DNA of 50,878 bases from an uncultured Oscillospiraceae bacterium (GTDB lineage Bacteria > Bacillota > Clostridia > Oscillospirales > Oscillospiraceae). Both the position numbers and the translations under genes were made by a program. The notes below the pieces were generated by a model. That model saw nothing but the letters and a program-made list of their open reading frames with translations, was not told the DNA's origin and did not search any database. Shown piece after piece: positions 40,681 through 49,313 of this stretch; position 1 is the first letter of the stretch, and every line of letters begins with the position of its first letter. The DNA lies in assembly GCA_944385705.1 (NCBI GenBank), contig CALWYF010000013.1:1-50878 (forward strand). The letters run 5' to 3'.

Positions 40681-41778
40681 ATGAAGAAAACCCACAGACT
40701 CCTGGCCATGCTGCTGTGCCTGATAGTGGCCTTGACGGCAGTCGGCTGCGGTGGAAGTGACACCCCTGCTGCAACCACCACGGATACCCCCGCTGCTGCT
40801 GAAGATGCTGCCGAAAGCACCCAGGAAGCAAACCCCAACGCCCGTGTGCTCAAATGGTCCGCCAACTCCCCCGAGGGCTACCCCGACTATGAATCCGCAA
40901 TGCGTATAAAAGCATATGTGGAGGAAAAGACCAATGGGGAGATTATCCTTGAGGTTTACCCAGACAATATTCTGGGCGACTGGACAGTGGTCTTTGATGA
41001 GATCATGAACGGCGGCATTGACTTTACTGCAACTTCCGTGCCCGACTACTACGACCCCAGAATTGCAGCATGCACCCTGCCTTACCTGACTGCCACCTAT
41101 GATGAGGTTGCCGCCGTTTTCCGCAAGGGCGGTTATTATGACAAGGTCCTGGAAGAGTGCTATGAGGAACTGAATGTTAAGTACTTCGGCGTGTACTGTG
41201 ACGGCTACTGCGGCGTAGGCGTTCAGGGCGAGCTGGAGAACGCCAATATCCCCGGCGCCGATAAAGGCGACGCCATCATCCGTGTACCGCCCAACCAGTC
41301 TATGATTCTGGCTGTGCAGAACCTGGGATTCAAATATTCCTCCATCCCCTATTCCGATACTTACACTTCTCTGCAGACCGGTGTTGTTCAGGGATGGTGC
41401 GGCGGCCCTATATCCCAGCACTACGGCCAGTGGCTGGACGTGGAGGACCACTACTATGACTACGACATCTGGCAGGAGAGCCGTCACTACATCGCCAGCA
41501 TGGATACCTGGAACTCCCTGACCGAGGAGCAGCAGCAGATCTTTACCGACATCATCCTTCAGGAGGCTGAGCTGTCCATAACCAACGCTGCTGAGAACGA
41601 TGCCAAGTACAAGGAACTGTATGCCAACGAAGAAGGCTATACCATGGTATACTTCACCGATGAGGAGAAGAAGGCTTTTGCCGAGGACTGCCGTGAGAAG
41701 GTATGGCCCCAGCTCAACGAGCTCTACGGCGAGGAATTCCTCACCGAGCTGCTTGCAGATATTGAGGCAAACACCTGA
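40681..41778 (+). CDS. dctP: TRAP transporter substrate-binding lipoprotein (DctP)
   Basis: A 365-residue extracellular binding protein. A lipoprotein signal ends at TAVGC (Cys23), followed by a Thr/Ala/Pro linker and the DctP domain. The IIRVPPNQ segment holds the family Arg that usually grips a ligand carboxylate, so a sugar acid is possible despite the pentose-type enzymes; the family also has members that bind neutral sugars. It is separated from the permease genes by a strong hairpin. Confidence 0.93.
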   Translation: MKKTHRLLAMLLCLIVALTAVGCGGSDTPAATTTDTPAAAEDAAESTQEANPNARVLKWSANSPEGYPDYESAMRIKAYVEEKTNGEIILEVYPDNILGDWTVVFDEIMNGGIDFTATSVPDYYDPRIAACTLPYLTATYDEVAAVFRKGGYYDKVLEECYEELNVKYFGVYCDGYCGVGVQGELENANIPGADKGDAIIRVPPNQSMILAVQNLGFKYSSIPYSDTYTSLQTGVVQGWCGGPISQHYGQWLDVEDHYYDYDIWQESRHYIASMDTWNSLTEEQQQIFTDIILQEAELSITNAAENDAKYKELYANEEGYTMVYFTDEEKKAFAEDCREKVWPQLNELYGEEFLTELLADIEANT

Positions 41779-41820
41779 CAACAGCAATTCATTAACGCGA
41801 ATCTTTACGGAAATTTAGCG

Positions 41821-41849
41821 GTTATGGGACTCATAAGGAGTCCCATAAC
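41821..41849 (+). terminator. Hairpin between dctP and dctQ
   Basis: GTTATGGGACTC-ATAAG-GAGTCCCATAAC, a perfect 12-bp stem with no U-tract. It probably stabilises the upstream mRNA or attenuates, giving more binding protein than permease. Confidence 0.7.
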
Positions 41850-41880
41850 TGTTAAGACACGCCTATCAAGGAGGTGCTGA

Positions 41881-42441
41881 ATGAAAACCCTGAAAAAAAT
41901 AAATGACGGCTTTATAAAGGTGAGCGAGTATGCCGCCTTTGCTTTAAGCGCCGTTGTGTGCGCCATGATAGTCTGGTGGGCGGCAAAGCGGTATCTTTTT
42001 GCGTCGGAGTTCTACGGAGCAGAGGAGCTCATACTGGCTCTGGCTTTCTGGATGTATTTTATCGGTGCATATATCGCCACCTACGAGGATTCTCATATCA
42101 ATGCGGATTTGTTTACTGGCATGCTGAAAACAGATAAGGGAAAGAACATTGCCAAAATAGTCAGACTTTGCATTTCCCTGCTGGCTTTTGCCCTGCTCAC
42201 CTGGTTGGCCTGGGACTTCCTGGCCTTTGATATCTCCATGCATAAGATAACCGTAATGTATCGTTTCCCTCAGGCCTGGATACATGCGGTGTTGCCCTTG
42301 TCCTTTGTACTGTCCTGTATTTATACTGTAGCCCACATTGTCCAGACCGTCATAGCCCTGGCAGAGGGCGGTAAGAGCGAAGCTGCCCAGCAGCCGGAGG
42401 CTCTGGAACAAGCCACTGATAAAGGAGGTAATGTGAAATGA
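41881..42441 (+). CDS. dctQ: TRAP transporter small permease (DctQ)
   Basis: A 186-residue membrane protein with four helices, typical of DctQ, including the second-helix region ALAFWMYFIGAYIATYEDSHINADLF. It forms the membrane complex with DctM. A strong AAGGAGGTG site precedes the ATG. Its stop overlaps the dctM start (ATGA). The C-terminus carries a polar tail. Confidence 0.93.
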   Translation: MKTLKKINDGFIKVSEYAAFALSAVVCAMIVWWAAKRYLFASEFYGAEELILALAFWMYFIGAYIATYEDSHINADLFTGMLKTDKGKNIAKIVRLCISLLAFALLTWLAWDFLAFDISMHKITVMYRFPQAWIHAVLPLSFVLSCIYTVAHIVQTVIALAEGGKSEAAQQPEALEQATDKGGNVK

Positions 42442-43760
42442 CACCTGCTATAATACTTGCCATTGTGTTGCTGTTCCTCCTTCTGGTTATCGGCGTGCCC
42501 GTGGCTCTGTCCTTCTTCCTCAGCGCCATGGTAATCGCTCTTGGCAGCGGCGCCAGCTTGTCTCTGCTGATGTCCTACAGCTACAAGAACACCAGCTCCA
42601 TCATCCTGCTGACTATCCCCCTGTTTATCATGGCCGGATCCATTATGGCCTACGGAGGCATAGGCAGACAGATTATAAACGCTGCAAGCCGTCTGGTGGG
42701 AAGACTTAAAGGCGGTCTTGCGGTTGTGGGCATAATTGCCTGCTCCATATTCGCTGCTATTTCCGGCAGTGCCTGTGCGACACTTTCCGCAATAGGCGGC
42801 ATCATAGGACCCATGCTCAAGGAGAAACGCTATCCCCGGGGCCTAGTGGCAGCAATGATGGCCAGCGCCGGCGTCATCGGCATACTTATTCCACCCAGCG
42901 GTATTATGATACTCTACGGCTGGTCCAGCTCTACCTCGGTCCTGGCCTGCTTCCTGGCCGGTGCTGTGCCCGGGATCATCCTGGCTATACTGTTGTCCCT
43001 GTGCACTCTCTTCATGCTGCGCAACAACACCGAGATAGAGACTCTCTCCGCCGAAGAACTGAAGGCTGCATGGGCGGAGGAGAAGCGTCTCCGCAAGGCT
43101 AACCACGAACACGGCCCCTTCTGGGCGCTGCTTATGCCCTTCATTATCCTGGGTTGTATTTACGGGGGTGTTACCACCACTACTGAGGCGGCAGCCATAG
43201 CCACGGCCTATGCCATCCCGGTGGGCTTCTTTATTTACAAAAAGCTCACATGGAATGCAATGAAGGACAGCTTTATAGACGCCGCAAAATCCACCGGCAC
43301 GATAATGCTGCTGACGCTCACCGTGCAGATGCTCAGCCGCATGTTTATAGATGTGAACCTGCCCAAGATGATTCTCAACGCCTTCTATTCCGTTACTGAG
43401 AACCGCTGGGGTATACTGGTGATGATAAACCTGTTTATGATAGTTCTTGGCATGCTCATGGACGACACCAGCGGCACCCTCTTGGCCACCCCCATCCTGG
43501 TGCCCATCATAAAGGAACTGGGCTTCAGCCCTGTACACTTTGCGGCCATCCTGGCAGTGAACCTGGGCATGGGCAATATCACGCCCCCTGTTGCGCCTCT
43601 GCTCTACTTCTCATCCCGCATCATAGGCGCCCCCCTGCAGGAGATGCTCAAGCCTACCCTGATATACTTCCTCTTTGCCTGGCTGCCCACGCTGATACTG
43701 GTGACCTTTGTGCCCGCCATATCCACCTGGCTGCCTCAGCTTTGCGGCTACGCCGTCTGA
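42438..43760 (+). CDS. dctM: TRAP transporter large permease (DctM)
   Basis: A 440-residue membrane protein with about 12 helices, the ion-coupled transport subunit. Typical DctM stretches are LLTIPLFIMAGSIMAYGGIG, SGSACATLSAIG, ASAGVIGILIPPSGIMILYG and NLGMGNITPPVAPLLYFSS. A charged loop of about 35 residues (LSAEELKAAWAEEKRLRKAN) lies mid-protein. Coupled to dctQ by overlap; a terminator follows the gene. Confidence 0.96.
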   Translation: MTPAIILAIVLLFLLLVIGVPVALSFFLSAMVIALGSGASLSLLMSYSYKNTSSIILLTIPLFIMAGSIMAYGGIGRQIINAASRLVGRLKGGLAVVGIIACSIFAAISGSACATLSAIGGIIGPMLKEKRYPRGLVAAMMASAGVIGILIPPSGIMILYGWSSSTSVLACFLAGAVPGIILAILLSLCTLFMLRNNTEIETLSAEELKAAWAEEKRLRKANHEHGPFWALLMPFIILGCIYGGVTTTTEAAAIATAYAIPVGFFIYKKLTWNAMKDSFIDAAKSTGTIMLLTLTVQMLSRMFIDVNLPKMILNAFYSVTENRWGILVMINLFMIVLGMLMDDTSGTLLATPILVPIIKELGFSPVHFAAILAVNLGMGNITPPVAPLLYFSSRIIGAPLQEMLKPTLIYFLFAWLPTLILVTFVPAISTWLPQLCGYAV

Positions 43761-43774
43761 GCTTGAACCGTAAG

Positions 43775-43818
43775 AAAGACAGCCCATATGTCGGCCTTGC
43801 TCCGACGGGCTGTCTTTT
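43775..43818 (+). terminator. Terminator after dctM
   Basis: AAAGACAGCCC with its complement, inner TCGG/CCGA stem, ending in TTTT. It may be partial, because the following galM and araD genes fit the same pathway and no clear promoter is visible between. Confidence 0.8.
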
Positions 43819-43857
43819 GCTCACCTATTTTGTAATAAACCTGAAAAGGAGAACCAC

Positions 43858-44880
43858 ATGTCAGTAGAGATCAAATCTTTTGGCTCCACTCTGTCCGGCA
43901 GAGAGGTGCGGCAGTTCATAATAAGTGCGGGGGATAATATTAAAGTATCTCTCATAGAGATCGGAGCCAGTATTCAGAGCCTGTGGGTCCGGGACCGGCA
44001 GGGGCAATTTAGAGATCTGGTTCTGGGATATGACACGGCGGCGGAATATGAGGACAACCCAACCTTTTTCGGTGCCGCTCTGGGCCGGCTCATAAGCCGC
44101 ATGCCGGACTGCACACTGCACTTTGAAGGCCGGGACTACCCACTGGACAACGTAGACGGAATGCACATGCACGGCGGCATTAAAGGCTTCAGCCGCGTAA
44201 AATGGGACGGCACGGTTACCGGGGACAATCAGGTCCGCTTTACCTACATTAGTCCCGACGGTGAGGAAGGCTATCCCGGCTGGGTGACGGCCAGAATAAC
44301 CTATACACTGGACAGCGGAGGTCTGACAATAGACTACCATATGTCTGCCGACCGGCGTACGGTAATTAATCCCTCCAACCACAGCTACTTTAATCTCAAC
44401 GGCCATGACAGCGGCAGTATACGTTCCCATGTTATAAGCTGCCCCGTTACCGGCTCCTTCAACCAGCTCACCGAAGAGCGAGGCCCACTGATGGAGGGTA
44501 CAGATTTAAACAGCCCCCAAATCCTGGGGGAGCTATTCGACAGGCACTATCCCTCTCTGGAAGAGATGGGCGGAGGAATAGATCACAAGTTCATTCTGGC
44601 CGAGCCCTCGGAAAAACTCAAGGCCGCGGGCACTCTGTACTCTCCCGATTCCGGCATAGAGCTGCAATGCACAACCACCATGCCGTGCGTAATGATATAT
44701 ACCGGCAACATGGTGGACAGAGTGCCAGGCAAGGGTGGATGCGTATACAATAAGCACGCAGGAGCCTGCTTTGAAACAATGCTTTTCAGCTCACTGCGCG
44801 ATATGTATGGCTCTGTAGCCATTATCGAACCGGGAAAGGATCACAAAAGCCGCACAAGGTTTGCATTTACCCTCAGATGA
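43858..44880 (+). CDS. galM: Aldose 1-epimerase (mutarotase)
   Basis: A 340-residue enzyme interconverting alpha and beta anomers of aldoses. Catalytic positions can be matched: His in [10 protein letters not shown], His in [12 protein letters not shown] and Glu in HAGACFETM. It also shares the GalM-type start with a sandwich of beta strands. Its presence suggests the pathway handles a free aldose. AAAAGGAG precedes the ATG. Its stop overlaps the region just before the 4-epimerase gene. Confidence 0.93.
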   Translation: MSVEIKSFGSTLSGREVRQFIISAGDNIKVSLIEIGASIQSLWVRDRQGQFRDLVLGYDTAAEYEDNPTFFGAALGRLISRMPDCTLHFEGRDYPLDNVDGMHMHGGIKGFSRVKWDGTVTGDNQVRFTYISPDGEEGYPGWVTARITYTLDSGGLTIDYHMSADRRTVINPSNHSYFNLNGHDSGSIRSHVISCPVTGSFNQLTEERGPLMEGTDLNSPQILGELFDRHYPSLEEMGGGIDHKFILAEPSEKLKAAGTLYSPDSGIELQCTTTMPCVMIYTGNMVDRVPGKGGCVYNKHAGACFETMLFSSLRDMYGSVAIIEPGKDHKSRTRFAFTLR

Positions 44881-44894
44881 GGGGAGGCCGGGCA

Positions 44895-45608
44895 ATGCTG
44901 GAAGATTTAAAGCGCCAGGTACTTAAAGCAAATCTCATGCTTCCAAAGTATGGCCTTGTAACTTTGACCTGGGGTAATGCCTCAGGTATAGACAGAGATA
45001 TGGGACTTATAGTGATAAAGCCCTCAGGTCTGCCCTACGAGGACATGGCAGCCGAGGACATGGCTGTTGTGAATATGGCCGGAATCCAGGTGGAAGGGAA
45101 ATGGAGACCATCCAGCGACCTGCTCACACATATAGAACTCTACAAAGCTTTCCCTGACATAGGGGGTATCGTGCATACTCATTCCCGCTGGGCAACCTCT
45201 TTTGCCCAGGCCGGGCTGGGAATAAAGGCCATGGGAAGTACCCATAGTGACTACTTTTATGGTGAGATACCCTGTACACGGCCTATGACCGACAAGGAGA
45301 TCCGGGGCGAATACGAACGGGAGACGGGAAAAGTAATAGCGGAGACCTTTAAAGATAAGGACCCGGCTGCCATTCCCGCTGTGCTGGTGAACAGTCACGG
45401 ACCTTTTACCTGGGGGGCTACGCCCTATGAGGCTCTTTACCATGGGATTGTGCTGGAGGAAGTGGCCTTCATGAACTACCACAGCCTGGGACTGTGTCCG
45501 GACAGGGGACCTGTGCAGCAGAGTCTGCTGGACCGGCACTATTTCAGAAAGCACGGCCGGAACGCATACTATGGCCAGAACACACCCGAAAAGGGAAAAG
45601 ACAACTGA
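44895..45608 (+). CDS. araD: L-ribulose-5-phosphate 4-epimerase (AraD/UlaF type)
   Basis: A 237-residue class II aldolase-family enzyme converting L-ribulose-5-P to D-xylulose-5-P. It begins [18 protein letters not shown], almost as in E. coli AraD. Metal ligands are the two His of IVHTHSR and the His of [24 protein letters not shown] and YYGQ are also conserved. The start at 44895 is chosen because GGGGAGG (44880-44886) fits it; an ATG 18 bases upstream overlaps the galM stop. Last gene of the catabolic cluster. Confidence 0.95.
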   Translation: MLEDLKRQVLKANLMLPKYGLVTLTWGNASGIDRDMGLIVIKPSGLPYEDMAAEDMAVVNMAGIQVEGKWRPSSDLLTHIELYKAFPDIGGIVHTHSRWATSFAQAGLGIKAMGSTHSDYFYGEIPCTRPMTDKEIRGEYERETGKVIAETFKDKDPAAIPAVLVNSHGPFTWGATPYEALYHGIVLEEVAFMNYHSLGLCPDRGPVQQSLLDRHYFRKHGRNAYYGQNTPEKGKDN

Positions 45609-45661
45609 AAAAACGAATGGCCAAATAGCTTCAGAGCTTAAATCAATTAAAGAATGTAAGA

Positions 45662-45709
45662 CAGGCAATACCCTGCCGGAAAATGACGGCAGGGTATTGC
45701 CTGCTTTAT
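45662..45709 (+). terminator. Terminator of the carbohydrate cluster
   Basis: A perfect 17-bp stem (CAGGCAATACCCTGCCG and complement, 8-base loop), then CTTTATG; strong hairpin, weak U-tract. Confidence 0.8.
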
Positions 45710-45757
45710 GTATTGGACTGAGATTGCTGCCGCAATCATCTCCGGAAGAACTTTCAA

Positions 45758-46297
45758 TTAAAAGCCGTAGTACTTCCCGGGTATTATCACATTGAATATA
45801 TCGGATATGCCGTAAATTGCCAGAAGTACCCCAAACACTCTTATGGCTGACGCCGCAGCGCCGAAGGGATGGGCAACAAGGAGAAGGCCCAGCGTAAGAA
45901 GGACTGCCGTCGACAGTATGCCAGTCAAACGCATCCACGCTCCCCAGGACCACTGCCGGACTATCAGAGGTATCCTTATAAGACCGAGGACGATAAGCAG
46001 GACCCCGATTGCAAAGAAAAAGACGGACAGCAGCAGCTCCGGCTTAAGGAAGCACAGCAGGCCAAGGAATAAAAAGACAGCGGCAAAGAGAAGTTCCCTG
46101 CCTGCACCGTCGTCAAACTTTCTCATCCTGAACCAGTAGACCACCCTGGACAGAGCGAAAAACAGCGCTGCAGCTCCAAGTATCTTGGCAAATATGACCC
46201 CGGCAAGAGCGGGATATATTGCCAGCAGCAGTCCAAAAGCTGCTGCGCATACCGCGGTCCAAACTGGGGGAAGAGCGGTTTCAAAATAATGCTTCAT
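45758..46297 (-). CDS. HdeD-like (DUF308) membrane protein
   Basis: A 179-residue protein with six hydrophobic helices arranged as paired repeats, as in the DUF308/HdeD group of small acid- or stress-linked membrane proteins. A short basic loop (YWFRMRKFDDGAGRE) separates the halves. The function is unknown. The start has AGGAGAAAAA. It stands alone, convergent with the carbohydrate cluster. Confidence 0.8.
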   Translation of the reverse strand: MKHYFETALPPVWTAVCAAAFGLLLAIYPALAGVIFAKILGAAALFFALSRVVYWFRMRKFDDGAGRELLFAAVFLFLGLLCFLKPELLLSVFFFAIGVLLIVLGLIRIPLIVRQWSWGAWMRLTGILSTAVLLTLGLLLVAHPFGAAASAIRVFGVLLAIYGISDIFNVIIPGKYYGF

Positions 46298-46393
46298 ATT
46301 GTTTTTCTCCTAATTCGATTTATGCAGTACCGGCGAGCGGCCGGAGGCGTGGACAAATGGCTCCGGCAGTGTAAAGACCCGTATTTGGAGCCG

Positions 46394-47101
46394 CTATATC
46401 CCGCCGTAGGCGAAGGTGTCCCAGCTGCGGTGCATGTATGTGTCCAGAGCTATGGGCACGCCGATAAAAGCCGGGTCCCTGCCGTCTGCAAGGAATTCCT
46501 CCAGAAACTCCCGGCGGCCGGTGGTGTGGACTACAGGTATGCCGGACATGAGGGAGGTCTCTTTCAAGACCTCATAACCCTGGCGCAGGTCCTGGGCGCT
46601 GGCGTAATTCAAAAGGTTGGAGTTATTTATAAAACCGGTGACCTTCTGCCGGGCAAAGCCCTCCATCTCGGCCTTCAGCTTCATTATCTTTTCCGGGCTC
46701 TCGGACATGGGGCGAAATACGTTCACGATGTCGTATACCTCCACCTGTCCCTTAGGTACGGCGGCAAAGTCCTGATGGTACCGGGCCAGGGACAGAGCCC
46801 CGGCAGGGTCCCCGCCCACATCGAAAATGACCAGGTCCCAGTCCTGAGCAAAGGCGGAGGCCACGGCGGCGGACATGCTGCTCTGGGTGACCCCTTGACC
46901 CACAAAGGTGGGGGAGACTATGTCCACCTTCTTTTCCTCCAGCAGCTTCACATGGTCGGACATGCGGAAGTAATCGTTTATCTTGTCCAGGTCTATGATC
47001 TGAGTGCGCTTGCCCTGGGAGGCGGCCATGACCGCCATGTTCAGGGCTATCTCCGTCTTTCCTGAACCGTAGTTGCCGATGAGTATGACAATTTTTTTCA
47101 T
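46394..47101 (-). CDS. P-loop ATPase of the CobQ/MinD-like type
   Basis: A 235-residue soluble protein with Walker A LIGNYGSGKTEIALN (about 7-21), a MinD/ParA-type core with IIDLDKINDYFR and WDLVIFDVGGDPAG as Walker B. It may use ATP to move or insert something, but no partner is adjacent. GGTGGAG precedes the ATG. It is divergent from the SPFH gene and shares the intergenic region with it. Confidence 0.78.
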   Translation of the reverse strand: MKKIVILIGNYGSGKTEIALNMAVMAASQGKRTQIIDLDKINDYFRMSDHVKLLEEKKVDIVSPTFVGQGVTQSSMSAAVASAFAQDWDLVIFDVGGDPAGALSLARYHQDFAAVPKGQVEVYDIVNVFRPMSESPEKIMKLKAEMEGFARQKVTGFINNSNLLNYASAQDLRQGYEVLKETSLMSGIPVVHTTGRREFLEEFLADGRDPAFIGVPIALDTYMHRSWDTFAYGGI

Positions 47102-47227
47102 TTCTCCACCCCGCCTCTCAGTATTTGAGAAAATTATAATACTTCCGCCGTCTTTAGTAAAGTAATTATATGTTAAAGGGCCGGCGCCCCGGGATGGAAA
47201 ACAGCTTGATTTTTTTGCCCAAAGCAG

Positions 47228-47268
47228 TTGACAATTGGATATTGATATGATATCATTTTGATATCAGC
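47228..47268 (+). promoter_or_regulatory. SPFH operon promoter with TGATAT-repeat operator
   Basis: TTGACA (47228-47233), 17-base spacer, TATCAT (47251-47256). The -10 lies in ATGATATCAT, a 10-bp palindrome, flanked by further TTGATAT copies on both sides. Three closely spaced TGATAT-type half-sites suit a ribbon-helix-helix protein such as the one encoded in this operon. Confidence 0.6.
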
Positions 47269-47285
47269 AAAGGAGGTAAAAGAGA

Positions 47286-48326
47286 ATGGAAGAGAAACTG
47301 CTGAGCAATAAGAAAAACGGCATGGCCATGCTGCTGTTGCTGCTGGTGGTGTACATTGCGGCCATAGTAATGGCAGTATTCGGGGGTATAAGCATGAGCG
47401 CCGGGAGCAAAGTCGGCATACTCCTGTTCGTTGTGGGCCTCATCTGGGTCTGCCTGGGCTGGATAAGTTTTCTGGGCCTGAAGGTCCTGAAGCCCCAGGA
47501 GGCCCTGGTGCTGACCCTCTTCGGCAAGTATGTGGGCACGCTGAAGGGTGAGGGCTTTTACTATGTCAATCCCTTCTGCACCGGCGTGAACCCTGCCGCT
47601 CACACCAAGCTGGGCCAGAGCGGTGACGTGGACAACGGCAGCAAGGGCGGCATCCCCGGCTTCACCATGAGCGCCAACGGCGCTCAGGTAAACGTGGCGG
47701 CCATGGAAATGGGCAAGAAGATATCCCTTAAGGTGATGACTCTCTCCAACACCAAGCAGAAGATAAACGACCGTCTGGGCAATCCTGTGGAGATAGGCAT
47801 GGCCGTGATGTGGCGGGTAGTGGATACCGCCAAGGCGGTGTTTACCGTGGACAACTACAAGGAGTATCTCTCTCTTCAGTGCGACAGCGCCGTGCGGGAT
47901 ATAGTGAAGATATATCCCTACGACGTGGCCCCGGGCATAGACACCACCGGAGACGGCCAGGCGGACGAGGGCAGCCTGAGAGGCTCCAGCGAAACCGTGG
48001 CCCAGCGCATCAAAGACGAACTCCAGGCCAAGGTGGCAAATGCCGGCATAGAGGTGCTGGAGGCCCGGATAACCTATCTGGCCTACGCCCCGGAGATAGC
48101 CGCAGTGATGCTCCAGCGTCAGCAGGCCAGCGCCATAGTGGACGCCAGGAAGATGATAGTGGACGGCGCCGTAGGTATGGTGGAGATGGCTCTGGCCCGC
48201 CTGAAGGAGGGCGGCATGGTAGAGCTGGACGAAGAGCGCAAGGCCGCCATGGTATCCAATCTTCTGGTGGTGCTCTGCGGCAACAAGGATGCCCAGCCGG
48301 TGGTCAACTCCGGCAGCCTGTATTGA
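47286..48326 (+). CDS. SPFH/band 7 (stomatin-like) membrane protein
   Basis: A 346-residue protein. Two N-terminal helices (about 13-36 and 43-66) are followed by the SPFH domain starting near FLGLKVLKPQEALVLTLFGKYVGT. A coiled region (SETVAQRIKDELQAKVANAGIEVLEARITYLAYAPEIAAVMLQRQQA region) follows, as in prohibitin/stomatin proteins that form membrane microdomain scaffolds. The strong AAAGGAGG site fits. It is followed three bases later by an RHH gene. Confidence 0.9.
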   Translation: MEEKLLSNKKNGMAMLLLLLVVYIAAIVMAVFGGISMSAGSKVGILLFVVGLIWVCLGWISFLGLKVLKPQEALVLTLFGKYVGTLKGEGFYYVNPFCTGVNPAAHTKLGQSGDVDNGSKGGIPGFTMSANGAQVNVAAMEMGKKISLKVMTLSNTKQKINDRLGNPVEIGMAVMWRVVDTAKAVFTVDNYKEYLSLQCDSAVRDIVKIYPYDVAPGIDTTGDGQADEGSLRGSSETVAQRIKDELQAKVANAGIEVLEARITYLAYAPEIAAVMLQRQQASAIVDARKMIVDGAVGMVEMALARLKEGGMVELDEERKAAMVSNLLVVLCGNKDAQPVVNSGSLY

Positions 48327-48329
48327 GCC

Positions 48330-48530
48330 ATGGCTGAGGGCGGGAAGAAGCAGGTGCCGCTGCGCCTGTCGGCAAAGCTATATGAGGCCATAGCGGCCTG
48401 GGCCGAGGACGACTTCCGCTCCATCAACGGACAGATAGAGTATCTGCTTACCGAGTGTGTCAAGCAGCGGAAGAAAAACGGAAAGTATGTATCCGACACC
48501 ATAGACGAACCCCTGGACCTGGACATCTGA
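48330..48530 (+). CDS. Arc-like ribbon-helix-helix protein
   Basis: A 66-residue protein, KKQVPLRLSAKLYEAIAAWA, then a helix with RSINGQIEYLLTECVK, which is the Arc/MetJ-type RHH fold (beta strand, two helices). It has a basic then acidic tail. It starts three bases after the SPFH gene without a clear ribosome site, so it is probably translated by coupling. It may bind the TGATAT repeats in the operon promoter. No toxin gene is adjacent. Confidence 0.78.
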   Translation: MAEGGKKQVPLRLSAKLYEAIAAWAEDDFRSINGQIEYLLTECVKQRKKNGKYVSDTIDEPLDLDI

Positions 48531-48546
48531 GGGGGAAGCGGGCCAC

Positions 48547-48580
48547 AGTCCCGGAGGAGCAGCTGCTCTCCTCCGGGACT
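48547..48580 (+). terminator. Hairpin after the RHH gene
   Basis: AGTCCCGGAGGAG with its complement (13 bp) and a palindromic loop; no U-tract follows. Confidence 0.65.
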
Positions 48581-48624
48581 GGATAATTATGTATAAAAGG
48601 CAGAAAAAATTTTTTGAAAACCTA

Positions 48625-48653
48625 TTGACAAAAAGCGATGCTTTTGGTATTAT
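48625..48653 (+). promoter_or_regulatory. tRNA promoter
   Basis: TTGACA (48625-48630), 17-base spacer, TATTAT (48648-48653), ending 12 bases before tRNA-Asp. Confidence 0.85.
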
Positions 48654-48664
48654 AACTGAGCCGT

Positions 48665-48741
48665 GGCCGAGTGGTTCAGTCGGTTAGAACGCCGGCCTGT
48701 CACGCCGGAGGTCGAGGGTTCAAGTCCCTTCTCGGTCGCCA
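48665..48741 (+). tRNA. tRNA-Asp (GTC)
   Basis: Acceptor stem GGCCGAG with CTCGGTC, anticodon loop CTGTCAC in a CCGGC/GCCGG stem, T-loop GGTTCAAGTCC, discriminator G and encoded CCA. 77 bases. Confidence 0.97.
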
Positions 48742-48743
48742 CA

Positions 48744-48770
48744 TATATGCCCCGAAATTCGGGGCATATA
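48744..48770. repeat. Perfect 27-bp palindrome between the tRNA genes
   Basis: 13-bp arms TATATGCCCCGAA and complement around a single A. It could be a processing or pausing hairpin in the tRNA transcript. Confidence 0.7.
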
Positions 48771-48774
48771 CTTT

Positions 48775-48850
<76 letters not shown>

Positions 48851-48887
48851 AAAAGCGTCTGGCTCCTTATGGAGCCGGACGCTTTTT
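48851..48887 (+). terminator. tRNA operon terminator
   Basis: AAAAGCGTC/GACGCTTTT outer and GGCTCC/GGAGCC inner stems, ending in T5. Its right half opens the first 142-bp repeat unit. Confidence 0.88.
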
Positions 48888-49012
48888 CAGTTTGTTGTGG
48901 GAAAATTTGAACTGGCGACCTCACAGGCGAAGCCTGTTTTAATAAAAACCGGAGGCCGCCGCAGGCGGTCACCGCCAGTTCGAATCTGGCCAGCAGCTCC
49001 ACGTCGGAGCAA
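48871..49012 (+). repeat. 142-bp tRNA-Thr-associated repeat, unit 1
   Basis: Begins GGAGCCGGACGCTTTTTCAG and ends CACGTCGGAGCAA. Inside are an inverted piece of the tRNA-Thr T-arm (48905-48922) and a direct copy of the last 29 bases of tRNA-Thr including CCA (48973-49001). The same unit recurs 274 bases on. Confidence 0.88.
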
Positions 49013-49062
49013 AGTCCGCTTTGCTCCGGCGTTTTCTATTTCACGGGGAATAGAAAACACCA

Positions 49063-49163
49063 TCCGCTCCGCTCCCTTGCTCCTCCTTTCAAACCCGAAC
49101 CCGCTGCGCTGGGCTTCGGGTTTGTTTTTTGGAAAAACGAAAGGGGAGCCGGACGCTTTTTCA
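49063..49163 (+). repeat. 101-bp module, copy 1
   Basis: TCCGCTCCGCTCCCTTGCTC followed by a hairpin with AAACCCGAA/TTCGGGTTT arms and a T6 tract, ending in the start of repeat unit 2. It matches 49499-49599 without length change. Confidence 0.85.
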
Positions 49164-49286
49164 GTTTGCCGTGGGAAAATTTGAACTGGCGAGCTCACAG
49201 GCAAAGCCTGTTTTAATAAAAACCGGAGGCCACCGCAGGCGGTCACCGCCAATTCGAATCTGGCCAGCAGCTCCACGTCGGAGCAA
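49145..49286 (+). repeat. 142-bp tRNA-Thr-associated repeat, unit 2
   Basis: Same length and order as unit 1, with a few substitutions. Inverted T-arm at 49179-49196; direct tRNA 3' end at 49247-49275 (one base changed in the T-loop region). Confidence 0.88.
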
Positions 49287-49313
49287 GCTACATATCGCTT
49301 GCTCCGATTTTTT
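49278..49313 (+). terminator. Intrinsic terminator in the repeat mosaic
   Basis: TCGGAGCAAGC-TACATATC-GCTTGCTCCGA then T6; a perfect 11-bp stem formed by the end of unit 2 and its downstream complement. Confidence 0.85.

Noticed and set aside
47286..48530. Toxin-antitoxin system made of the RHH gene and its neighbour
   Set aside because: The neighbour is a 346-residue SPFH protein, not a toxin, and the order (RHH second) is not typical.
48973..49275. Additional tRNA-Thr genes after the real one
   Set aside because: Only the last 29 bases are copied; there is no 5' acceptor, D-arm or anticodon arm, so these cannot be functional tRNAs.
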